Shown in pieces: positions 1 to 7,934 of a DNA stretch of 64,000 bases. This stretch comes from Rodentibacter heidelbergensis. Lineage in GTDB: Bacteria; Pseudomonadota; Gammaproteobacteria; Enterobacterales; Pasteurellaceae. The translations under genes and the position numbers were made by a program. The notes under the pieces are model-generated. The model was given only the letters and a program-made list of their open reading frames with translations, was not told the origin of the DNA and did no database searches. The number at the start of each line of letters is the position of its first letter. Positions within the stretch are counted from its first letter, which is position 1. Location of the stretch: positions 1 through 64,000 of the forward strand of contig NZ_MLHH01000002.1 of NCBI RefSeq assembly GCF_002000125.1, written 5' to 3'.

Positions 1-151
1 ACAGATATTCAGCTTGTGACCGGAGAAGAGAGCGATTGCGGGTAGACGAGGATGAGTGTTTAATGTAGTCGTTATCGTTAAAGAAGAATAATAGTCATCG
101 CAATAGAGCGATGTTGTGATAGAGCAAACAGATTAAGTTATCGAAGAATTA
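1..151 (+). other. 23S-5S rRNA internal transcribed spacer (partial)
   Basis: This stretch lies directly upstream of the 5S gene. It does not resemble the 3' end of 23S rRNA as I know it, so I read it as the 23S-5S spacer of an rRNA operon running in the + direction, with 16S and 23S outside the window. It has no credible reading frame. This is inference from position. Confidence 0.6.
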
Positions 152-268
152 TCCCGGCGGCGAGAGTGCGGTGGTCCCACCTGAATCCATTCCGAACTCA
201 GAAGTGAAACGCTGTAATGCCGATGGTAGTGTGGGGTATCCCCATGTGAGAGTAGGGCACCGCCGGGT
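152..268 (+). rRNA. rrf: 5S ribosomal RNA
   Basis: The sequence holds the conserved 5S core: GGTGGTCCCACCTGA, CCGAACTCAGAAGTGAAACG and GCCGATGGTAGTGTGGGG. The terminal helix is closed by CCCGGCGG (153-160) pairing with CCGCCGGG (260-267), giving a molecule of about 117 nt. It is the last gene of an rRNA operon and is followed by a Rho-independent terminator at about 328. The exact ends are estimated from the helix. Confidence 0.96.
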
Positions 269-565
269 ACAATTGAGATTAGAATTAAAATTGAAATTAA
301 GATTAAAATTAGAAGAGTAGACAAGATATCCCCTGAGCAGAGCTTGGGGGATTTTTTATTGGGGTGGAACGATAAAAGATGAAAGATAAAAAATAAAAGG
401 TAAAAAATAAAAGTGGTACAGGTGTCATAGGGCTGCAAACATCACAGATATTGTAGACATCACAAATATCGCGGGTATTACAAGCATCATAAACATCACA
501 AAATAACTACCATAAGTGCCATAACTATCATATAAGCATTATCAGCACTGTAAGAACCATAAACA
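269..565. repeat. AT-rich degenerate low-complexity region
   Basis: Positions 271-316 are imperfect repeats of an ATTAAAATTGA-like unit. Positions 360-418 are purine-rich GATAAAA/AATAAAA repeats. Positions 430-560 contain degenerate copies of ACATCACA with ATAT or ATAA tails, as at about 438-476 and 490-500. I see no gene here. The region looks like decayed short-period repeats leading up to the perfect octamer tract. Confidence 0.55.
328..357 (+). terminator. rRNA operon terminator
   Basis: The stem ATCCCC/GGGGAT is followed by a run of six T residues. It lies about 60 bp downstream of the 5S gene and fits a Rho-independent terminator for the rRNA operon. Confidence 0.8.
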
Positions 566-895
566 TTGATACTAATACCAAGCCTCTCTCATATAGACTT
601 GTATAACCAATCAACCAATCAACCAATCAACCAATCAACCAATCAACCAATCAACCAATCAACCAATCAACCAATCAACCAATCAACCAATCAACCAATC
701 AACCAATCAACCAATCAACCAATCAACCAATCAACCAATCAACCAATCAATCAACCCCACTCTCCAATTTCCTTACTCCCTCTGAATGAACTTACCAACA
801 TAAAAACACCGGAAAAACTGACCGCACTTTCTGACGGTTTGTTGGTATGCGATTTCATTTTTGGCATGCAGGGGATGTTTGTTTTTGAGAAATAA
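566..895 (+). CDS. doubtful ORF spanning the octamer tract
   Basis: This is an open frame of 109 codons. It has a TTG start and no visible ribosome binding site, and a TAA stop lies two codons upstream of that TTG. Residues 14 to about 62 are the repeat peptide NQPINQST. The remaining roughly 45 residues, from [13 protein letters not shown] to the end, match no family I recognise and include an uptake sequence read as LTAL. It could be the tail of a phase-variable gene that has lost its start, or pure chance, since the repeat itself has no stops in this direction. The NQP-type repeat recalls the CCAA-encoded repeats of haemoglobin-binding proteins, but no TonB-receptor sequence follows. Confidence 0.18.
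   Translation: MILIPSLSHIDLYNQSTNQPINQSTNQPINQSTNQPINQSTNQPINQSTNQPINQSTNQPINQPHSPISLLPLNELTNIKTPEKLTALSDGLLVCDFIFGMQGMFVFEK
605..748. repeat. 18 perfect tandem copies of octamer AACCAATC
   Basis: Exactly 18 uninterrupted copies of the 8-bp unit AACCAATC fill 144 bp, followed by a partial unit. The unit joins CAAC and CAAT, two tetranucleotides known separately as slippage repeats in phase-variable Haemophilus genes. Eight is not a multiple of three, so gain or loss of one unit shifts the reading frame. On the + strand all three frames are open and give the same cyclic octapeptide (NQPINQST). The - strand frames meet TGA stops. Confidence 0.97.
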
Positions 896-980
896 TAGTC
901 TTTCAAATCTCATATAGTTCGAGTTCAAATTTAACGTTAACCTTATTAATCTTTTTGAGGAGATTAAAAATTAAGATTTG

Positions 981-1006
981 TTAATCAAGTTTTGTAACTT
1001 GATTAA
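981..1006. repeat. perfect 11-bp inverted repeat
   Basis: TTAATCAAGTT (981-991) and AACTTGATTAA (996-1006) are exact complements around a 4-nt loop, about 90 bp upstream of the lipoprotein gene at 1094. No T run follows on the + strand. It could be an operator, an mRNA leader hairpin or the end of lost leftward transcription. Confidence 0.5.
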
Positions 1007-1093
1007 AGTGTAAATCCTATTAAGTTTTGAGTTGTATGTTTTTTGTTCTCTAATATAATTACTTCCGTTTTTACGTTAAACAGGAATTTAATT

Positions 1094-1909
1094 ATGAAAA
1101 AAATCTTTTTTAAATTGACCGCACTTGCACTCTCTACTTTTATTTTGAGCGCTTGTGGTGAGAAAATTTCGAGTGAAAAAGTGGAACAAACAAAGCCTAA
1201 AGTAATTTTCTTAGCTGGGGCGACGGGGGTGATTGGAGAGCCTTTAAGCAAAGCCTTGGTAGAAAAAGGGTATAAAGTTTATGGTACAACACGCAGTGAG
1301 AATAAGGCTAAAACTCTTGAAGAAATCGGGGTGACGCCGGTTGTTGTTGATGTTTTTAATGCACCGTTATTAGAAAAAGCTGTATTTGATGCCAAACCTG
1401 ATGTCGTGATTAATGAGCTGTCTTCCTTACCAAAAGGGCTGAAGGAAGAAGAAATGGCAGAAGGTTTAAAACGTGATAGCAGAATTCGTATTGAAGGAAC
1501 AAAAAATTTAGTCGCAGCTGCTGAGAAAGCGGGCGTGAAAAAATATATCGCTCAAAGTTTTATGTATTATGCACCAAGTGATAAAGCGGTAACAGAAGAG
1601 GGGGCATGGTATGACGAAAATGATGCGACTTATGGTGAGTCGATAAAATCGATCAAATCACTAGAAGCGCAGACGTTAGCAGGTAAATTTACACCCGTCA
1701 TCTTACGCTATGGTTGGATCTACGGTGGTAAATCAGGCTTTGATATGGCACCGGAAGGTTATGCGGGAATTCATATTGATGCTTTGGTTGATGCCACGGT
1801 CCGAGCTGTCGAAGCAAATTTGAATGGGGTATATAATGTTGCAGAAGAGGGTCCGGTAGTGGATTCAAGCAAATTCAAAAAAGCCGTACCGGAATGGAAA
1901 GTAAAGTAA
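1094..1909 (+). CDS. NAD(P)-binding SDR/epimerase-like lipoprotein
   Basis: The 271-residue product begins with a lipoprotein signal peptide: charged MKK, a hydrophobic stretch, then the lipobox LSAC with Cys21. The body starts with a Rossmann dinucleotide motif GATGVIG at residues 42-48 and resembles the extended/atypical SDR family (NAD-dependent epimerase/dehydratase). I cannot place a canonical YxxxK catalytic pair with confidence. ATG 1094 is chosen because the signal peptide starts there and CAGGA lies just upstream. An earlier in-frame ATG at 1043 would spoil the signal peptide. An uptake sequence lies inside the signal-peptide codons. The gene stands alone, followed by a hairpin terminator. 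The substrate is unknown. A nucleotide-binding fold on an exported lipoprotein is odd. Confidence 0.75.
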   Translation: MKKIFFKLTALALSTFILSACGEKISSEKVEQTKPKVIFLAGATGVIGEPLSKALVEKGYKVYGTTRSENKAKTLEEIGVTPVVVDVFNAPLLEKAVFDAKPDVVINELSSLPKGLKEEEMAEGLKRDSRIRIEGTKNLVAAAEKAGVKKYIAQSFMYYAPSDKAVTEEGAWYDENDATYGESIKSIKSLEAQTLAGKFTPVILRYGWIYGGKSGFDMAPEGYAGIHIDALVDATVRAVEANLNGVYNVAEEGPVVDSSKFKKAVPEWKVK

Positions 1910-1937
1910 AATAAAATAATTTCTCTTTAACCTTATT

Positions 1938-1987
1938 GCTGAACCGCTCAATATCCTATGAGAGCCGGTTCAGCTGCCATTTTTATT
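1938..1987 (+). terminator. terminator after SDR lipoprotein gene
   Basis: GCTGAACCG (1938-1946) pairs with CGGTTCAGC (1966-1974), with an inner CTCA/TGAG pairing. The stem is followed by TGCCATTTTTATTT. It is a plausible Rho-independent terminator. Confidence 0.6.
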
Positions 1988-1997
1988 TCACGATTTT

Positions 1998-3253
1998 ATG
2001 AATAGCTTTTTTAAAAAACTTGTTGATGTTAAAGAGAATGAGGTCAAGGTATTGGTTTGGTCTTGGTTTTATGTGTTTGCTCTTTTTTTAGCCTATTATA
2101 CCCTTCGCCCAATTCGTGATGAACTCGGGGCAGCAGGGGGTGTGAAATCCCTTCCTTGGCTTTTTTCCGGTACACTCGTTGCCATGTTGCTTGTTACGCC
2201 ACTTTATGGCTATTTGGTGAAACGTTGGCCTCGTGAAAAATTTATCATGATTGCCTACCGTTTTTTATGTTGAACCTTGCCGTTTTCGCCTTCCTGATGG
2301 CAACCGCAAGCGGTGATATACTTGTATGGACCGGCCGTATTTTCTTTATTTGGGTATCGGTTTTTAATCTTTTTGTGGTTTCTGTATTTTGGTCATTAAT
2401 GTCTGATGTGTTCACGACAGAACAAGGAAAACGCCTATTTGGTTTTTTAGCAACAGGAGCAACAATTGGGGGGATCACAGGCTCGGCTTTTGTTTCCTCT
2501 TTTGCCGCAACATTTAATCATTATATTTGGCTTGCTTTTTCCGTTTTACTGTTAGAAGTGAGTGTTTTTGCAACAAAACGTATCTCTGTTTTAGGCGCAA
2601 AAGAGGCACAAGACAATCATCATAATAAACCCATTGAGGGAAATATTTGGTCCGGTTTAATCCGTGTATTCCAATCTCCTTATTTACTCGGTATTTCTGC
2701 CTTTATTTTGCTTTATTCCATCACATCAACGGTGTTGTATTTCCAACAGGCCGACATTGTGAATGCGAATATCACAGATAAAGCGGAACGGACGGCATTT
2801 TTTGCCAATATTGATTTATGGGTAAATAGTCTAACCTTGCTTTTTCAATTAGGCTTAACAGGTCGATTGATGAAGTATTTTGGGATTGTTCCTGTATTAG
2901 CCATATTGCCATTACTCAGTGCTGGAAGTTTTGCCTTATTAGCAACCTATCCTAGTGTGATGGTTTTTGTTTTTGTTCAAGTTCTCAGACGGGTGAGTAA
3001 TTTTGCATTTACCCGTCCGTCCCGTGAAGTGTTATTTACCCGTCTCAATCGTGAAGATCGTTATAAAGCTAAAAATGTAATTGATACATTAATTTATCGT
3101 TCAGGGGATCAAATTAGCTCTTGGGGCTATGCGGGTCTAACAGCCTTCGGATTAAGCCTAACAACAATTTCGTGGATAACCGTACCGATTTGTGGTGTTT
3201 GGTTTCTCTTAGCCCTTTGGTTAGCGAAAAAAGCGCAGCCTTACAAAAATTAA
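1998..3253 (+). pseudogene. MFS / ATP-ADP-translocase-like transporter, frameshifted
   Basis: Two overlapping frames together encode one membrane protein of about 418 residues. The first (1998-2273) starts MNSFFKKLVDV and carries the first helices, including the YYTLRPIRDELG segment. It ends at a TGA just after a six-T run at 2261-2266. The second (2267-3253) carries the remaining helices. One added T would give YRFFMLNLAV and restore a continuous transporter. The family looks like the MFS group annotated as NTP/NDP-exchange-like or COG3202-like carriers, but the substrate is unknown. The single-base loss in a homopolymer may be a true mutation, a slippage-dependent state or a sequencing error. 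The gene ends 5 bp before the convergent galM stop. Confidence 0.8.
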
Positions 3254-3258
3254 AAAAC

Positions 3259-4305
3259 TTAAATAGAGTGGGGCGAGTTATTCGCCTCAAATTTAAACAA
3301 CGTCCATTGATAATAAGGGCTACCGGCTTTTTGAATTCCCCCATAATTTTGCCATTCTGGATGATTGGGGGTATCCGGTAAACATTGCGTTTCTAATGCG
3401 ATACCTGAAAAGTCGGTATATTCTCCGCCTTCTCTTGTTGGTGTGCCTGCAAGATAATTTCCCGTATAGACTTGTAACGCTGCTTGAGAAGTTCGGACTT
3501 CAAGCGTTAAATCCCCATTTGGCGAAATCAGCAAAACACAGGGTTTTTGCCAGGCTTTATTTACAATAAAAGAATGATCATAGCCTTTGGTTATTTTTTG
3601 CTCTTCTTGTAGAAAATCCTGTTTAATCGGTTTTAGCTGGCGAAAATCAAAACTCGTTCCAACAACATGTTTAAGAGGTGAATTGGGAATTCCTTCTCCA
3701 TCTACCGGTAAATAAAAATCGGCATTGAGACGTAAATGATGTTCACGCACGTCCGAAGCCTGCACGGCATTTTCTAAGTTGAAATAGGCGTGGTTTGTGA
3801 GATTAAGAGCGGTATCTTTGTCACTTGTTCCTTCATATTCAATTTTCACCTCATTGTCTTCGGTGAGAGTGTAAGTTACTGCTACTTCAACATTGCCGGG
3901 AAAGCCTTGATCGCCATCAGGTGAAGAAAGGAAAAAACGAACCGAATTTTCACCGCACTTTTGCATTTCCCAACGGCGTTTATCAAAGCCTTCTCCTCCG
4001 TGAAGTTGATGTTCTCCTTGATTGGCCACCAGTTGGACTATCTCACCGTTTAATTCAAATTGTGCTTTGGCAATGCGGTTAGCATAACGCCCAACCGTTG
4101 TGCCTAAATAAGCTTGTTGAATGGGGTAATGTTCTATTTTACATCCTAATAAGACTTCTCGTAATTCCCCTTTGACAGGCACTTGGCAAGAAAGCCAAGT
4201 GGCTCCCCAATCCATTAATTGAATACGCATCCCTTTTTCATTTTGCAAAGAAATAAGCTGATAGGGCCTACCATCGGGTGCATTGAAGGTCGTTTTTTCT
4301 AGCAT
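3259..4305 (-). CDS. galM: aldose 1-epimerase (mutarotase)
   Basis: The 348-residue product interconverts alpha and beta anomers of galactose, feeding alpha-D-galactose to galactokinase in the cytoplasm. Family marks include GRYANRIAKAQF, the substrate-binding GEHQLHGG and the NLTNHAYFNL segment with its catalytic His; the acid near the C-terminus lies in SGIALETQ. ATG 4305 is chosen because AAGGA lies 6 nt upstream; the frame stays open further 5' into galK without a credible start. It is the last gene of galT-galK-galM, 8 bp after galK, and is convergent with the broken transporter gene. Confidence 0.96.
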   Translation of the reverse strand: MLEKTTFNAPDGRPYQLISLQNEKGMRIQLMDWGATWLSCQVPVKGELREVLLGCKIEHYPIQQAYLGTTVGRYANRIAKAQFELNGEIVQLVANQGEHQLHGGEGFDKRRWEMQKCGENSVRFFLSSPDGDQGFPGNVEVAVTYTLTEDNEVKIEYEGTSDKDTALNLTNHAYFNLENAVQASDVREHHLRLNADFYLPVDGEGIPNSPLKHVVGTSFDFRQLKPIKQDFLQEEQKITKGYDHSFIVNKAWQKPCVLLISPNGDLTLEVRTSQAALQVYTGNYLAGTPTREGGEYTDFSGIALETQCLPDTPNHPEWQNYGGIQKAGSPYYQWTLFKFEANNSPHSI

Positions 4306-4313
4306 GATTTTCC

Positions 4314-5471
4314 TTAAAGGGTACGAACACCTTGCGATGCGGTGCAAACGTAAAATGTTTCTTTTAATCCTGTCGTTTTTTCGTAATTATCGGCAATAAT
4401 CTGGCGTATTGCTTCTACTTTGTCATGAGGAGCAAGGGCAACAATACAACCCCCAAAGCCTCCGCCCGTCATTCTTGCTCCACCGGATTGGCCGATCACC
4501 AGCTGGGCTAGTTCGACCAAATAATCAATTTGTGGCACGGTAATTTCAAAATCATCACGCATTGAAGCATGGGATTGCCCCATTAATTCCCCTAATCGGG
4601 TTAAATTATTTTGGTTTAATGCGATGACCGCATCCAGTACCCGCTGATTTTCTGTCACGACATGGCGGGCCCGCTTTGCTACTAAAGGATCAAGTGCGGT
4701 CAATTTTTTCTCTTTTTCTTTAAATTGAGAAACGGAAACATCACGCAACGCTTTTACACCAAAAAATTCTGCGGCACGCTCACATTGTTGACGGCGGGTA
4801 TTGTATTCACCGGTCACTAAATCATGGGGGACGTTAGAATTAACGATAATCACGGCAATGTCTTTCGGTATTGGTGTTGCTTTCGTTTCGAGGCTACGAC
4901 AGTCGATCATCAAGAGGTGATCTTGAAGGCCCAATGCGGAAATGAGCTGATCCATATTGCCACAATTTGCGCCAACAAACCGGTTTTCTGCCTTTTGCCC
5001 AATCAAGGCAATATCCGTATGGGAAAGGGATAAATTCGACAATTGTTGGCAGAATTTGCCCACCGCCACCTCTAATGCGGCTGATGAGCTTAAACCGGAG
5101 GAAAGTGGGACATTGCCTGAAATCACTAAATTTGCCCCCTGTTTGAAATCAGGGCAACATTCTTGAATAAATTTCACCACGCCACGCACATAATTTGCCC
5201 ATTTCTGAGGGCTTTTTTCTATTGTTTCATTAAGAGAAAATTCGTCCGTTTCATTTAAATCAGCCGCATAAACCTGCCAAATATGATCATCCCGTTTTGT
5301 TCCGCTAATTGCCGTACCAAAATTGATGGCACAAGGCATTACAAAGCCGTCATTATAGTCGGTATGTTCACCGATGATATTCACTCGCCCCGGTGCATAA
5401 ACGGTAAGTGAAGGAGAAGTATGGTATTTTTGGCTGAAAATATGCTGTGATTGTTGGATTGGATCGGTCAT
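4314..5471 (-). CDS. galK: galactokinase
   Basis: The 385-residue GHMP kinase phosphorylates galactose to galactose-1-phosphate. The galactokinase signature [12 protein letters not shown] is at residues 28-39. The ATP-binding loop [10 protein letters not shown] follows in the first half, and the GHMP C-terminal motif [13 protein letters not shown] lies near residue 340. ATG 5471 is preferred over the in-frame ATG 15 bp upstream because AAAGGA sits at normal distance before it. It is the middle gene of galTKM, 20 bp downstream of galT. An uptake sequence lies inside the gene near 4693. Confidence 0.97.
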   Translation of the reverse strand: MTDPIQQSQHIFSQKYHTSPSLTVYAPGRVNIIGEHTDYNDGFVMPCAINFGTAISGTKRDDHIWQVYAADLNETDEFSLNETIEKSPQKWANYVRGVVKFIQECCPDFKQGANLVISGNVPLSSGLSSSAALEVAVGKFCQQLSNLSLSHTDIALIGQKAENRFVGANCGNMDQLISALGLQDHLLMIDCRSLETKATPIPKDIAVIIVNSNVPHDLVTGEYNTRRQQCERAAEFFGVKALRDVSVSQFKEKEKKLTALDPLVAKRARHVVTENQRVLDAVIALNQNNLTRLGELMGQSHASMRDDFEITVPQIDYLVELAQLVIGQSGGARMTGGGFGGCIVALAPHDKVEAIRQIIADNYEKTTGLKETFYVCTASQGVRTL

Positions 5472-5491
5472 ATTATATCCTTTCATTTTCT

Positions 5492-6556
5492 TTATTTAGT
5501 ATGGGTTGTTTCACGTTCTTTGTAATGAATTTCACTTAATGCACGCAATCTTTCTGCCGCTTGTTCAGCCGTTAAATCCCGCTGACTTTCTGCCAGCATT
5601 TCATAGCCCACCATAAATTTACGCACGGTTGCAGAGCGTAATAGTGGTGGGTAGAAGTGTCCATGAAGTTGCCAGTGGGCATTGTCTTCATCATTAAAAG
5701 GTGCTGCGTGAAATCCCATTGAATAAGGAAAGGAGGTTTCAAACAAATTGTCGTATTTCGTGGTTAATTTTTTCAATATCACTGCGAGATCTTTTGATTG
5801 TTCATCCGTTAATTCCGTTAAGCGTTTCACATGGTTTTTAGGAAGCAGCAGGGTTTCAAAAGGCCAAGCTGCCCAATAAGGGACAAGCGCCACCCAATGC
5901 GATGTTTCCACCACGATACGTTCTTTTAAGGCTAATTCACGTTCAACATAATCGACTAACATAACTGAACCGTATCGTTGGAAATAATCACGTTGGGTGC
6001 GATCTTCACGAGCGATTTCATTCGGTAAAAAACTGTTTGCCCAAATTTGCCCATGAGGATGAGGATTCGAACATCCCATAGTTTCGCCTTTGTTTTCAAA
6101 AATCTGCACCCATTGATATTTTTTACCCAGTTCTTGTAGCTGTGCTTGCCAAACTTTGATGACCTCTTCAATTTCAAGTGCGGTCAATAATGGCAAGGTT
6201 TTACTGTGATCCGGTGAAAAACAAATCACTCGGCTTTCACCACAGGCTTGTGAGCTTTGAAAAAGCGGATCATGAGATTGTTCCGGTGCGGGCGTGTCTT
6301 CTAAAAGTGCAGAGAAATCGTTTTTGAACACATAGGGTTTGTGATAATCAGGATTGCTCTCTCCGGTTATCCGCTTATTATTTGGGCAGAGATAACAAGT
6401 GGGATCATAATGAGGTTTTTGTGCTTCATTGATTTTTTCTTGCTGACCTTGCCATGGTCGCTTTGCCCGATGAGGGGAAATCAATATCCACTGGTCGGTG
6501 AGCGGATTATAGCGACGATGCGGATGATTCGTCGGTTCAAACACTTGCTTATTCAT
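5492..6556 (-). CDS. galT: galactose-1-phosphate uridylyltransferase
   Basis: The 354-residue enzyme transfers UMP between UDP-glucose and galactose-1-phosphate, the central Leloir step. The active-site triad HPH is at residues 166-168 in the context [12 protein letters not shown], with the metal-binding pair CYLC at 54-57. The length matches bacterial GalT. The start has GAGGA 9 nt upstream. It is the first gene of galTKM, transcribed away from galR. Its upstream region holds a GalR-type palindrome next to a TATAAA -10 and two CRP-like sites. galE is not in this window. Confidence 0.97.
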   Translation of the reverse strand: MNKQVFEPTNHPHRRYNPLTDQWILISPHRAKRPWQGQQEKINEAQKPHYDPTCYLCPNNKRITGESNPDYHKPYVFKNDFSALLEDTPAPEQSHDPLFQSSQACGESRVICFSPDHSKTLPLLTALEIEEVIKVWQAQLQELGKKYQWVQIFENKGETMGCSNPHPHGQIWANSFLPNEIAREDRTQRDYFQRYGSVMLVDYVERELALKERIVVETSHWVALVPYWAAWPFETLLLPKNHVKRLTELTDEQSKDLAVILKKLTTKYDNLFETSFPYSMGFHAAPFNDEDNAHWQLHGHFYPPLLRSATVRKFMVGYEMLAESQRDLTAEQAAERLRALSEIHYKERETTHTK

Positions 6557-6586
6557 AATTTGACGTCCTCATTATTTTTATTAATT

Positions 6587-6600
6587 TGTAATCGATTACA
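6587..6600. promoter_or_regulatory. GalR/GalS-type operator for galT
   Basis: TGTAATCGATTACA is a perfect 14-bp palindrome matching the GalR/LacI-family pattern with central CG. It lies directly next to a leftward TATAAA (6601-6606), so it overlaps the expected transcription start of galTKM. A repressor here would block initiation. Confidence 0.75.
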
Positions 6601-6641
6601 TTTTATAGGCTGTTAAGATACTCAACTTCATCAGAAAAAAC

Positions 6642-6657
6642 CGTGATCAACCTCACA
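6642..6657. promoter_or_regulatory. CRP-like site upstream of galT
   Basis: CGTGATCAACCTCACA matches the CRP consensus TGTGA-N6-TCACA at nine of ten defined positions. Its centre is about 55 bp upstream of the inferred galT start. It is likely to carry glucose control of galTKM. Confidence 0.7.
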
Positions 6658-6682
6658 AAATCAAAATTAAGCCTGTGGATTT

Positions 6683-6698
6683 TGTGATCAGGGTTACA
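6683..6698. promoter_or_regulatory. CRP-like site near galR
   Basis: TGTGATCAGGGTTACA matches the CRP consensus at nine of ten defined positions. Its centre is about 60 bp upstream of the inferred galR start, a typical class I distance. It may serve both divergent promoters. Confidence 0.65.
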
Positions 6699-6708
6699 AA
6701 ATGAAAAA

Positions 6709-6744
6709 GTAACCGTTTTCAAATTAGTGCGAAGTCTTTATGAT
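6709..6744 (+). promoter_or_regulatory. galR promoter with overlapping operator-like site
   Basis: GTAACCGTTTTC (6709-6720) resembles the GalR operator and covers a weak -35 (TTTTCA, 6716-6721). A TATGAT -10 follows 17 bp later (6739-6744). The arrangement suggests autoregulation of galR. It is inferred from pattern only. Confidence 0.5.
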
Positions 6745-6768
6745 AATGCCAGTTATTTGGAGAATATA

Positions 6769-7773
6769 ATGATGAGTACTATTCATGATGTGGCCGAGCT
6801 TGCAAAGGTTTCTGTGGCAACGGTATCACGCGTATTAAATAATCATTCCTCTGTCAGTCCCAAAGCCCGGCTTGCCGTGCAGAATGCGATTTCACAATTA
6901 AACTATCAACCTAATGCCAATGCACAGGCACTGGCGGTACAAAATACCGATACGATTGGTGTGGTGGTGACGGATGTGACGGATGCTTTTTTTGCGATTT
7001 TGGTGAAAGCGGTAGACAAAGTGGCAGAGGCGCATCATAAAACGATTTTGATTGGTATCGGTTACCATCATGCGGAGAAAGAGCGTGAAGCGATTAATAC
7101 CCTGTTGCGTAAACGTTGTAGTAGCTTGGTGGTTCATTCAAAGGCACTTTCCGATCAAGAATTGATTGATTATTTGAATAATGTAAAAGGCATGGTGATT
7201 ATTAACCGTGTGATTAAGGGCTACGAACATCGTTGTGTGAGTTTAGATAATCAAAAAGGCACTTATATTGCAACGGAAATGTTGATTCGCCATGGTCATA
7301 AAAATATTGCTTATATTGGCTCAAACCATGCTATCTTCGATGAAGACGAACGCCGAACAGGTTACCTTGAAGCATTGAAAGCACATCATTATCCCATTGT
7401 CGAACATGCGATCACGCATAACTCACCGGATTTTGAAGGGGGCGAGCAAGCAATGATTGATTTGCTTAGCTATAACAAGGATTTAACCGCTGCCATTGCT
7501 TACAATGATTCTATGGCGGCAGGGGCGATTTCAGTATTAAATGAAAACAATATCAATGTACCTAGTCAGTTTTCGATTATTGGATTTGATGATATGCCGA
7601 TTGCCCGTTATTTAATTCCTAAACTTACCACTATTCGTTATCCCATTGATTTAATGGCGAGTTATGCGGCTAATCTGGCATTGAGTTTGGTGGATCAAAA
7701 AGTGGAAACCCCGCCGGTTATTCAGTTTAATCCCACGTTAGTGCGTCGTTTTTCTGTTGAAACGGTCAGTTAA
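6769..7773 (+). CDS. galR: LacI-family galactose repressor (GalR/GalS type)
   Basis: The 334-residue regulator has an N-terminal LacI helix-turn-helix (residues about 3-35, including [19 protein letters not shown]) and a periplasmic-binding-protein-like sugar domain. ATG 6769 follows GGAG at 6 nt; the next codon is also ATG, so the start could be 3 bp later. It sits between galTKM and mglBAC, which it probably represses in the absence of galactose. Operator-like palindromes occur before galT, before galR itself and before mglB. Whether GalR or GalS is the better name cannot be decided here. Confidence 0.92.
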   Translation: MMSTIHDVAELAKVSVATVSRVLNNHSSVSPKARLAVQNAISQLNYQPNANAQALAVQNTDTIGVVVTDVTDAFFAILVKAVDKVAEAHHKTILIGIGYHHAEKEREAINTLLRKRCSSLVVHSKALSDQELIDYLNNVKGMVIINRVIKGYEHRCVSLDNQKGTYIATEMLIRHGHKNIAYIGSNHAIFDEDERRTGYLEALKAHHYPIVEHAITHNSPDFEGGEQAMIDLLSYNKDLTAAIAYNDSMAAGAISVLNENNINVPSQFSIIGFDDMPIARYLIPKLTTIRYPIDLMASYAANLALSLVDQKVETPPVIQFNPTLVRRFSVETVS

Positions 7774-7775
7774 AA

Positions 7776-7791
7776 TGTGATGGAAGTCACA
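7776..7791. promoter_or_regulatory. CRP-like site 1 upstream of mglB
   Basis: TGTGATGGAAGTCACA matches the TGTGA-N6-TCACA consensus exactly. It begins just after the galR stop. Confidence 0.78.
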
Positions 7792-7806
7792 AATTTCAAT
7801 ATTGTT

Positions 7807-7822
7807 TTGTAATCGTTTTCAT
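7807..7822. promoter_or_regulatory. GalR-type operator upstream of mglB
   Basis: TTGTAATCGTTTTCAT resembles the galT palindrome at its core, TGTAATCG-TT-CA. It lies between two perfect CRP-like sites, suggesting repressor-activator interplay at the mgl promoter. Confidence 0.65.
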
Positions 7823-7825
7823 TTA

Positions 7826-7841
7826 TGTGAGTTTGATCACA
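7826..7841. promoter_or_regulatory. CRP-like site 2 at mglB promoter
   Basis: TGTGAGTTTGATCACA matches the CRP consensus exactly. A candidate -10, TATGCT, lies at 7863-7868. That puts the site centre near -41, the class II activation position. Confidence 0.78.
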
Positions 7842-7934
7842 GACTAAAAGGCGTTTTTTCAGTATGCTCGCTGACGAGTTGTAGAAGTAAATACATATTT
7901 TTGTTCACATCAACCTTCCAAGTAGGAGAGTTTT

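Noticed and set aside
133-438. Leftward ORF of 101 codons across the 5S gene
   Set aside because: It is antisense to the 5S rRNA and its terminator, and its hydrophobic peptide comes from AT-rich low-complexity sequence.
605-748. CRISPR-like tandem repeat
   Set aside because: The units are 8 bp and directly adjacent, with no spacers, so this is a simple tandem repeat.
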